From the NCBI GenBank assembly GCA_964539805.1, contig CAZIKN010000012.1:16767-80766 (forward strand): 64,000 nucleotides of DNA. The letters run 5' to 3'. Under the pieces are notes generated by a model. The model worked only from the letters and a program-made list of their open reading frames with translations, was not told the DNA's origin and ran no database searches. Positions within the stretch are counted from its first letter, which is position 1. The number at the start of each line of letters is the position of its first letter. Below are positions 26,624 through 33,602 of this stretch, in pieces. This DNA is from M3007 sp964539805 (GTDB lineage: Bacteria; Bacteroidota; Bacteroidia; Chitinophagales; Saprospiraceae). The position numbers were made by a program, and so were the translations under genes.

Positions 26624-26970
26624 GAACTTATACGCCGCCAATTCATTTGGCCATTCGTAGAAAAAATTAAGTCATCACTGCATGTCAGGGATGGCTTTTT
26701 TTGTTTTTTCAATACTCGGAACATAAAAACGGCTCTCTGCTTCCGAAGGGCCGAATGTTGATATATCAATTTTCCATGCAGCATCATGATCACGCTGGCT
26801 ATGCCAACAACACAGGCAACTCCCGCACCAAAAAACGGTGCAGCCCAGAGCATTCAGACAAAATTGAAGTTTTTCGTCGAAATATTAAAACTAAATGTTT
26901 TTATTATTGAAATTGTCTTCTACCTTGCATCGGTTTTAAAACATTTTTTCATCAAAACAATTTTTGCATT
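26624..26970. other. Intergenic region of 347 bp after acpP
   Basis: It holds a terminator-like hairpin at 26671-26706 and then A/T-rich sequence with a weak promoter-like TACCTTGC near 26923 that would serve the DUF1761 gene. The open frames across it (for example 26701-26910) show no coding character. Confidence 0.5.
26671..26706 (+). terminator. Rho-independent terminator after acpP
   Basis: AGTCATC pairs with GATGGCT (one G-U) across a short loop and is followed by TTTTTTTGTTTTTTC, a good U-tract. It lies about 50 bp after the acpP stop. Confidence 0.55.
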
Positions 26971-27399
26971 ATGGAAAGAAAAACAAACTGGATCGCTGTA
27001 GTTGTATCTGTCGTAGCCGCAATGGCTATTGGCATGCTCTGGTATGGTATGCTATTCAACCAACAATGGATGGACGGCAATGGCATCACCATGGAGGGCG
27101 ACAAAATGCTCAAAAACGGAGTGGAAATGCCCATGTCGGCCATGCCAATGGTGCTGAACACCATCGGTATGTTGCTTTATGCCCTTATCCTGAACTGGAT
27201 GTTTGGGCGTATGAATGTCACGACACTGGCTGACGGCGCCATGGTTGGAGCCGCTATCGGATTTATCATGACTTATGGCATCATGATCGGCAACATGTTC
27301 GCAGCCAATCCTTCCAGCCTTACCGTGGTGGATGGATCCTATTCCTTTGTGGTATTTACTGTTATCGGCGCTATTTTAGGCGGCTGGCAGAAGAAGTAG
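26971..27399 (+). CDS. DUF1761 family membrane protein
   Basis: A 142-aa integral membrane protein with four predicted helices. The N-terminal helix with the motif AMAIGMLWYGMLF followed by a short loop carrying W (QQWMDG) is typical of DUF1761. Helices at about 55-72, 85-108 (GAMVGAAIGFIMTYGIMIGN) and 120-138 follow. The family's function is unknown. It is a single gene, followed by a hairpin repeat region. Confidence 0.8.
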   Translation: MERKTNWIAVVVSVVAAMAIGMLWYGMLFNQQWMDGNGITMEGDKMLKNGVEMPMSAMPMVLNTIGMLLYALILNWMFGRMNVTTLADGAMVGAAIGFIMTYGIMIGNMFAANPSSLTVVDGSYSFVVFTVIGAILGGWQKK

Positions 27400-27406
27400 T
27401 TTGGCC

Positions 27407-27489
27407 TCTGTGTTGCGCAGCATCCGTGTCATCTGTGTTCCTTTTTGATTATATGGGACACAGATGACACAGATGCTGTGCAACACAGA
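27407..27489. repeat. 35-bp near-perfect inverted repeat built of ACACAGATG-type units
   Basis: The arms 27407-27441 and 27455-27489 match as reverse complements at 32 of 35 positions, with a 13-nt A/T-rich loop. The right arm and the bases after it contain repeated ACACAGATGACACAGATG-like words (again AAACACAGAT at 27491-27500). It sits 8 bp after the DUF1761 stop and may be a REP-like element or terminator. Confidence 0.75.
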
Positions 27490-27599
27490 TAAACACAGAT
27501 TTTTGAGAAGGGCTCTCTTCCAAATCAACCTTAATAAACTCTTATCAACCTTCATAACCCCCAAATCAACCTTCCTTCGCCTTTTCCGTTATAGGGGGC

Positions 27600-28943
27600 A
27601 TGAAAATCACTGTTTTCTGGTTTCGTCGCGACCTCCGATTGCATGACAATGCAGGTCTCTATCATGCCCTAAAGGGACCTTACCCCGTGCTGCCTTTGTT
27701 TATTTTTGACCGCAATATCCTCGATGATTTAGCGGAGAAAAGGGATGCCCGTGTGGAATTTATTTACAAAGCCATCATGGATATTAAATCTCAGTTGGAG
27801 GGGTTGGGCAGTTCCCTGCTTGTTAAATACGGGAAACCGGAGGAAATATGGCCCCAAATCACTGCTAACTACGAGGTGGCTGAAGTATATACCAACCACG
27901 ACTTCGAACCCTATGCCGTGACGCGCGACCAATCACTTAATGAGGCTTTTAAAGCCCAAAATATCGCATTTCACAGTTTCAAAGATCATGTCATTTTTGA
28001 AAAAAACGAAGTGTGCAAAGAGGACGGCTCGCCATACACCGTATTTACACCGTACAGTAAAAAATGGCTTGCCAAAATGGAGAGCCGCCATATAACAGTA
28101 GCAAACGAAGAAGCTGAACCCGTAAAACAATCTTTTTACCTGAGTTCCTATCCTACTGAAAAGTACTGGTATAATTTCCACAAAATCAGTGCTTTGCCTA
28201 CAATAAGCCTATCGGATATGGGCTTTTTGCCATCTGGAAAATCCTTCCCCTCCACAACAGTTGCACGAAGCCTGATCCGAAACTATGACAAAACCCGAAA
28301 TTTTCCCGCCATTCACGGCACCTCTCGCCTGGGCATCCATTTTCGCTTTGGTACCATTAGCATTAGGGAAAAAGCCCGTCATGCACTTGGTCTGAACCAA
28401 ACCTATCTGAATGAGTTGATCTGGCGCGACTTTTACAGCCAGATATTGACCCATTTCCCGCATGTTGTCGGTCGCCCCTTCCGCTTGCAATATGAGCGTG
28501 TGCCATGGCGTGAATCGCCGGAAGACTTTCAAAAATGGTGCGAAGGTCGTACCGGATACCCTATCGTGGATGCAGGTATGCGCGAGTTGAACCAAACTGG
28601 TTATATGCACAATCGGGTGCGTATGATCACCGCCAGTTTTTTGACCAAACATTTGTTGTTGGACTGGCGGCTTGGGGAGGCATATTTTGCCCAAAAATTG
28701 CTGGACTTTGATTTGGCGAGCAATTCCGGTGGCTGGCAATGGGCAGCAGGATGTGGCACGGACGCCGCGCCTTACTTCCGCATCTTTAACCCAACAGAAC
28801 AAACTAAAAAATTTGACCCCGAATATAAATACATCCGCCAATGGGTGCCAGAGTTTGGTACCCCTGCCTACCCCCGCCCCATGGTGGACCATGCTTTTGC
28901 CCGCGAACGTTGCCTCGCTGCCTATAAGTCGGCATTGGGATAA
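27600..28943 (+). CDS. phrB: Deoxyribodipyrimidine photolyase (cryptochrome/photolyase family)
   Basis: A 447-aa flavoprotein that repairs UV-induced pyrimidine dimers using blue light. The N-terminal Rossmann-like domain begins VFWFRRDLRLHDNAGL. The FAD-binding domain shows GTSRLGIHFRFGTIS, WRDFYSQIL, GYPIVDAGMRELNQTGYMHNR and NSGGWQWAAGCGTDAAPYF, all class I CPD photolyase hallmarks, including the Trp residues near the flavin. A 6-4 photolyase or cryptochrome is less likely but cannot be excluded without an alignment. A DUF547 gene follows after 66 bp. Confidence 0.93.
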   Translation: MKITVFWFRRDLRLHDNAGLYHALKGPYPVLPLFIFDRNILDDLAEKRDARVEFIYKAIMDIKSQLEGLGSSLLVKYGKPEEIWPQITANYEVAEVYTNHDFEPYAVTRDQSLNEAFKAQNIAFHSFKDHVIFEKNEVCKEDGSPYTVFTPYSKKWLAKMESRHITVANEEAEPVKQSFYLSSYPTEKYWYNFHKISALPTISLSDMGFLPSGKSFPSTTVARSLIRNYDKTRNFPAIHGTSRLGIHFRFGTISIREKARHALGLNQTYLNELIWRDFYSQILTHFPHVVGRPFRLQYERVPWRESPEDFQKWCEGRTGYPIVDAGMRELNQTGYMHNRVRMITASFLTKHLLLDWRLGEAYFAQKLLDFDLASNSGGWQWAAGCGTDAAPYFRIFNPTEQTKKFDPEYKYIRQWVPEFGTPAYPRPMVDHAFARERCLAAYKSALG

Positions 28944-29009
28944 GATTCCAAAACCTAATTGATGTATTTGTCGTACCTATAAGCATTTGTTAAAAAATAT
29001 AACACAAGT

Positions 29010-29792
29010 ATGAAACGCACCCTAACGACGGCCACCGTCCTCATTTTTACCTTGCTTATAGGTTTTGTCTGCTCCAACTGCCGGGCCATCAAACGAGATA
29101 CAGACTCCCGTCCCGTAACCCATGAAAAGTGGGATGCCTTGCTCAAAAAGCATGTCAACACCGATGGCTGGGTCAATTACAAAGGTTTTTTGGCGGATAG
29201 CACTGCCCTAAATAGTTACCTGCGCCTGCTCGAGACAGCCCATCCCAATGACAAGTACTGGACGCGCCAGGAACAAATGGCATATTGGATCAATGCCTAC
29301 AATGCCTACACAGTCCAACTGATTGTGCGCAACTATCCGGTAGAAAGCATAAAGGATATTAAAAAAGGCGTAGCCTTTATTAATTCCGTTTGGGATATGA
29401 AATTCATTAAAATACAAGGATATACCTATGATTTGAACAATATTGAGCACAATATCCTGCGGCCAGTGTTCAAAGATGCACGCGTACATGCAGCCGTCAA
29501 TTGTGCGTCCTACTCCTGCCCCAAACTCCTAAATGAGGCATATAGTGCCGAAAAATTGGAAAATCAGCTGGAAACGAGCATGCGCGGTTTTGTCAATGAC
29601 CCGCTGCGAAATCGCATTAGTGCCGAGAAAGCGGAAATTTCAGAGATTTTTAAATGGTTCAAAGGTGATTTTGAGCGGGATGCAGGCTCGGTCAGGCAGT
29701 TTTTGGCACGTTATGCCATGGTAAAAGTGACGGATAAAACCGATATTGCACACATAGATTACGACTGGCGCCTGAATGAACAGCGGAACTAA
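29010..29792 (+). CDS. DUF547 domain-containing exported protein
   Basis: This 260-aa protein has an N-terminal signal (MKRTLTTATVLIFTLLIGFVCSNC), possibly a lipoprotein signal with Cys at 21 or 24. The DUF547 core is recognised by WTRQEQMAYWINAYNAYTVQLIV and VHAAVNCASYSCPKL, which hold the conserved Asn, Tyr and Cys residues of the family. The fold is distantly related to papain-like transglutaminases, but the biochemical role is not established. It follows the photolyase gene on the same strand; the two are often neighbours in Bacteroidota. Confidence 0.85.
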   Translation: MKRTLTTATVLIFTLLIGFVCSNCRAIKRDTDSRPVTHEKWDALLKKHVNTDGWVNYKGFLADSTALNSYLRLLETAHPNDKYWTRQEQMAYWINAYNAYTVQLIVRNYPVESIKDIKKGVAFINSVWDMKFIKIQGYTYDLNNIEHNILRPVFKDARVHAAVNCASYSCPKLLNEAYSAEKLENQLETSMRGFVNDPLRNRISAEKAEISEIFKWFKGDFERDAGSVRQFLARYAMVKVTDKTDIAHIDYDWRLNEQRN

Positions 29793-29840
29793 TGTTGAAT
29801 CATTCTTAACTGACTTAATTTGCAGATAGGAGATAAAAAT

Positions 29841-29880
29841 GCTTGGGTTTGGGTTGTACCTTTGCCGCCCAAACCCAAGC
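29841..29880. promoter_or_regulatory. Perfect 13-bp inverted repeat enclosing a promoter -7 box (operator candidate)
   Basis: GCTTGGGTTTGGG (29841-29853) is exactly complementary to 29868-29880; the 14-bp spacer holds the -7 box TACCTTTG (29857-29864). It is placed 10 bp before the reductase ATG (29890), where a dimeric regulator would block or modulate RNA polymerase, or where the RNA start would fall inside a hairpin. Confidence 0.7.
29857..29864 (+). promoter_or_regulatory. -7 box TACCTTTG of the reductase / LytTR operon
   Basis: A perfect TAnnTTTG match 25 nt before the ATG at 29890. It makes the upstream in-frame ATG at 29839 unlikely, since that codon would precede the transcription start. 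Confidence 0.65.
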
Positions 29881-29889
29881 AATAGACAC

Positions 29890-30993
29890 ATGGATTTTTA
29901 TCCCCTTATCATACGTTCCCGCAACGCTGAAACAGCTGATACCACCACCTTTGAGCTGGAAGTACCCCAAGAATTACAAGAAATATTTACCTATAAACAA
30001 GGTCAGTACATTACCATTCGGCAAGAGTTGGGTGGCCATGAGCTGCGGCGTGCCTATTCCATGTCGTCCAGCCCTTTGGATAAACATCTTGCGGTGACGG
30101 TAAAAAAAGTGGCAGGTGGTAAAATGTCCACTTGGCTGCATGATGAAGTGAAAGAAGGTGATACATTAATGGTTGCGCCTCCGGATGGCCGCTTCTATAA
30201 TCTTTTGAATCCCGAAAAACGCCGCACATACTACCTGTTTGGTGCAGGAAGCGGCATTACCCCCCTGATGTCCATTCTGCGTACCGTGCTGGAGTCGGAG
30301 CCAATGAGTACCATTTTTTTGCTTTATGGTAGCCGTGATGAGGAAAGCATCATCTTTCGGGAAGAATTGGATCGCTTGAGCGAGCGCTACAACGGCCAAT
30401 TGCATGTTGAGCACATATTGAGCCGCCCCAAAAAAGGCGGCAGTGGCGGTCTTTTTGGTTTGTTTAAAAAATCAACCTCCAATTGGCAGGGTAAAACCGG
30501 GCGCATCAATACCCAGCTGGTGACCACTTATCTGGATGACAACATGCCTCATGGCCCGGAGGCGGATTGCCTGTATTATATTTGTGGGCCGGGCGGCCTT
30601 GCCGATGCGGTCAAGCAAGCCCTTGAGCCAAGGGGTATCAGTACTAAACAGATTCATACAGAACTCTTCATCAATGCAGGCCATGTGCCAGGTGAGTTTG
30701 ATAGCCCCGCTGGAGCGGGTGAAAAACGTGTCATTGTGCACCTCAAAGGCCAGCGCACGGAATTTCCCGTACCTGAGGGTGCCACTATCCTGGATGTCCT
30801 GGTCAAAGCCAAACTTGATCCTCCCTATTCCTGCACATCCGGTGCCTGTTCTACCTGTATGGCCAAAGTCATCAGCGGCAAGGTAAAAATGGATGTTTGT
30901 TACGCACTTGATGATGATGAAATAAAGGCCGGATATGTGCTCACCTGCCAATCAAAATTAGAAACGGAAACAGTAGAAATTACCTATGATTGA
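29890..30993 (+). CDS. FAD/NAD(P)-binding 2Fe-2S oxidoreductase (PaaE/PaaK-like reductase)
   Basis: A soluble electron-transfer protein of 367 aa with three modules. The FAD domain (about 5-105) has RRAYSMSSSP for flavin binding. The NAD(P) domain (about 110-245) has LFGAGSGITPLMSIL. The C-terminal plant-type 2Fe-2S ferredoxin domain (about 280-367) has Cys ligands in YSCTSGACSTC and LTCQSK. The order matches the reductase of phenylacetyl-CoA epoxidase and related oxygenase reductases, but no paa oxygenase genes are near. Its last bases overlap the ATG of a LytTR response regulator (ATGATTGA), so the two are translationally coupled. This suggests a redox link to that regulator. Confidence 0.9.
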   Translation: MDFYPLIIRSRNAETADTTTFELEVPQELQEIFTYKQGQYITIRQELGGHELRRAYSMSSSPLDKHLAVTVKKVAGGKMSTWLHDEVKEGDTLMVAPPDGRFYNLLNPEKRRTYYLFGAGSGITPLMSILRTVLESEPMSTIFLLYGSRDEESIIFREELDRLSERYNGQLHVEHILSRPKKGGSGGLFGLFKKSTSNWQGKTGRINTQLVTTYLDDNMPHGPEADCLYYICGPGGLADAVKQALEPRGISTKQIHTELFINAGHVPGEFDSPAGAGEKRVIVHLKGQRTEFPVPEGATILDVLVKAKLDPPYSCTSGACSTCMAKVISGKVKMDVCYALDDDEIKAGYVLTCQSKLETETVEITYD

Positions 30994-31747
30994 AAATGTG
31001 CTGATCGTTGAAGATGAATTGCCTGCATCAAGGCAATTGTCCAAGATGATAAAACAGGAGTTGCCCCGGGTCAATATCCTGGCCACTCTGGATGCCGTTG
31101 AAGACACCGTGACCTGGCTGCGCAACCATGCAGCCCCCGATCTGATCTTTATGGACATTCAGATCGCCGACGGGCTTAGTTTTGATGTTTTCAGGCAAGT
31201 GGACATAACATCACCCCTGATTTTTACAACGGCATTTGACCATTATGCTGTTCAGGCCTTTAAGGTAAATGCTATTGATTATTTGCTCAAACCAGTTGAT
31301 CCAGAGGAACTTAGCATTGCCCTGCAAAAAGTGCAGGAGCGACTTAAGGCAGAATCCTCACCGGCCATTGATTTGAAGGCCATATCGCAGTTTTTCCAAA
31401 AAACTACCTATAAAGAACGTTTTCTTATCAAAACAGGCCAACACTTTAGCTTTTTGCAAACCTCGGATGCCGCTTTTTTCCGCTCCTCTGAAGGACTAAC
31501 ACAGGCATTTACGTTCTCCGGGAAAAAGCATTTTGTAGAACACACCATTGAGGAGTTGGGTCAGTTGCTTGATCCCAAAGATTTTTTCCGCATTAACAGA
31601 GGCCTTGTCTTGAATATTAATTCCATTCAAAAAATTCACCCTCACCTCAATGGCCGCCTCAAATTGGACCTGTTGCCCTCGGCCCCGGAGGAAATATTTG
31701 TCAGTCGGGACAGGGTAAATGAATTTAAAGCTTGGTTGGGAGGATAA
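30986..31747 (+). CDS. LytTR-family response regulator, coupled to the reductase
   Basis: This 253-aa protein has a receiver domain (1-120) with acidic residues E9/D10, phospho-acceptor Asp 57 in LIFMDIQIADG, Thr 81/82 and Lys 102 (DYLLKPVD). A LytTR DNA-binding domain follows (about 150-253, FFRINRGLVLNINSI). It overlaps the reductase gene by 8 bp. No histidine kinase is adjacent; the closest LytS-like kinase is at 45.4 kb and has its own regulator of the same type (48369-49139). It may be controlled by a distant kinase or by the coupled reductase. It could regulate the CHAT/nSTAND cassette 106 bp downstream, though this is inference. Confidence 0.92.
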   Translation: MIENVLIVEDELPASRQLSKMIKQELPRVNILATLDAVEDTVTWLRNHAAPDLIFMDIQIADGLSFDVFRQVDITSPLIFTTAFDHYAVQAFKVNAIDYLLKPVDPEELSIALQKVQERLKAESSPAIDLKAISQFFQKTTYKERFLIKTGQHFSFLQTSDAAFFRSSEGLTQAFTFSGKKHFVEHTIEELGQLLDPKDFFRINRGLVLNINSIQKIHPHLNGRLKLDLLPSAPEEIFVSRDRVNEFKAWLGG

Positions 31748-31853
31748 ATCAAGGCATTGTTTTACCTTCGCTCGCAAAACAATGAATATTACGACACATC
31801 TTTGTTTTATGTGAAAACCCCGGAGAAAAACCAAAAAAGAATAATTGACGCTT

Positions 31854-33602
31854 ATGACCACCCTCCTTCTTGCTTTTGCCAATAGCCCTGATGCACCACT
31901 GCTGACACTCCAGCAAGAGGACGCAGAAATCAGTCGCTTGCTGACCCCGGGTGCCATGAGCGGGCACTATCAAATTCACCGGGAATCATTTGCCACCGTA
32001 GATAAACTATCCGAGTACATCCTAAAATTCAAGGACACTTTAGCCTTGTTTTTATTCAGCGGGCATGCTGATCGGGATCGCCTTTTTATGGCGGATGCGG
32101 CTGCACACGCCGATGGCTTAGCCCGTCTTTTGGGCCAATGCCCCAATCTGCAATTGGTTTTTTTAAATGGCTGCTCCACCGAAGGCCAGGTAGCCGAACT
32201 GCTCGCGCAGGGCGTAAAAGTGGTCGTTGCCACGGATGCCCCTGTCAATGATCGGAAGGCGAGTGTTTTTTCTATACGATTTTTTGACGCGTTGCAACAA
32301 AAAAGAGACCTGAAAACAGCCTTTAATATGGCCCGTGCAGCTGTTGAAACAGAGTTTGCCAATGTGCCGTTCAGTACGGATCATCGGGGTGCCGGATTTG
32401 CTCAGGAAAGGCGTACAGCCGGTACTTGGGGACTTTTTTACAAAGAAGAAAATGAAATTGTGCTCAACTGGAGCCTTCCATCTGCCCATATCGCACAAAT
32501 TGTTGAAAATGTGGATTTTACGCCGAATGAAGCTTTGGTGGAAACGCTTTTTAATGCCCTTGGTGAATATAAAGATGAGATCAAGAAGCAGATCAAACAA
32601 GCCGAGAACGGCATGGAAATAACATTGCCGGAAAAACGAATGGCCGTGCTGAATGCCTTGCCCGCCCCCTTGTCCGAGCCTATTCGCAAATTATTGGTAC
32701 CCATGGATACTCAGATGGGCTATGATAAAGTCAGTACGGCCCGCGTCAGGCAGATTTCTGAGGCCTACACCACCTGCATGGAACTGATGGCTTTTACCAT
32801 GATAGCACAGCTTTGGGAAGCATTTTATGCCAAAGGCCAGCAGAACCTTCAAGTAACGGAAGATGTGAAGGTAAAACTCAAGTCGTTTTTTAGCCTGACC
32901 AAATCAGAAAGACAGGTATATGACTTTTTGGAACTGGTGAATAAGATCAAAAAAGTATTCGATCAGAACGAGATTAGCTACTTTGTGGCAGAACTGGCGG
33001 ATCTGAGCAATTTATTTGAGCAGGATAACCAATTTGCCCAAAGCTTGGCCACCTTAAACGGATTGCGCCTGATTGTCAATCAAAATACTGCACTAAACGC
33101 TGACCAATTGGTCTATCATTGCGAACACGGTGAGGAAAGCCTGACCTACCTTTACAGCAAATTGGGCTTTATGGCGCGTTATCGCTTAGCCACTATCAAA
33201 TCAATTGAAGTACAAAAATACCGGCACAAACGGGAACCGGGTTATGATCACTCCGCCGTGGTTTTGCACAATCTGCTGGGGGGATTCGCAGTGACCCATG
33301 TCAAAATAAATCGCCCCTTAGACAACCTGTCCGTGCTGTTGCTCAATGAAGAAAACTGGGAATACCTCAATTTATCCCCTTTTGTTTTGGATGAAAATGC
33401 CTTTTTTGACAAAACGGATGTGGGCAAAATCCTGTTTTATGAATACTACGACAAAGCAGCCGATGTATGGAGTTTTCGCAGCGTGAAATCACCTAATGAT
33501 CCTCCCCTGCAGGTGTCCAAGCAAAAATACCCGCTCGTTAAAGAGCAATTTGATGCCTTTGCCCAACTTGTCTTCCAGCAAAACACCATGAAAGCAATAT
33601 GA
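31854..33602 (+). CDS. CHAT-domain caspase-like protease of a CHAT/nSTAND cassette
   Basis: A protein of 582 aa starting at the ATG at 31854 (the frame opens nine bases earlier with TTG). The N-terminal 165 residues are a CHAT (caspase HetF-associated with TPR) domain with the catalytic His 71 in LFLFSGHADRD and Cys 107 in LVFLNGCSTEGQ, followed by VKVVVATDAPVND and SIRFFDAL. The other 400 residues are mostly helical with no family I recognise; there are no TPRs in this subunit. The stop overlaps the ATG of the nSTAND ATPase gene by 4 bp (ATGA), so both are made together. A likely job is an effector protease held in check by the NTPase and set off by a signal. A one-mismatch -7 box (CATCTTTG) lies at 31797-31804. 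Confidence 0.85.
   Translation: MTTLLLAFANSPDAPLLTLQQEDAEISRLLTPGAMSGHYQIHRESFATVDKLSEYILKFKDTLALFLFSGHADRDRLFMADAAAHADGLARLLGQCPNLQLVFLNGCSTEGQVAELLAQGVKVVVATDAPVNDRKASVFSIRFFDALQQKRDLKTAFNMARAAVETEFANVPFSTDHRGAGFAQERRTAGTWGLFYKEENEIVLNWSLPSAHIAQIVENVDFTPNEALVETLFNALGEYKDEIKKQIKQAENGMEITLPEKRMAVLNALPAPLSEPIRKLLVPMDTQMGYDKVSTARVRQISEAYTTCMELMAFTMIAQLWEAFYAKGQQNLQVTEDVKVKLKSFFSLTKSERQVYDFLELVNKIKKVFDQNEISYFVAELADLSNLFEQDNQFAQSLATLNGLRLIVNQNTALNADQLVYHCEHGEESLTYLYSKLGFMARYRLATIKSIEVQKYRHKREPGYDHSAVVLHNLLGGFAVTHVKINRPLDNLSVLLLNEENWEYLNLSPFVLDENAFFDKTDVGKILFYEYYDKAADVWSFRSVKSPNDPPLQVSKQKYPLVKEQFDAFAQLVFQQNTMKAI

Noticed and set aside
26701..26910. Open frame after acpP
   Set aside because: Starts inside the terminator-like region, no promoter, low-quality composition.
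29890..30993. Phenylacetyl-CoA epoxidase reductase of a paa pathway
   Set aside because: No paa genes nearby; only the reductase fold is supported.
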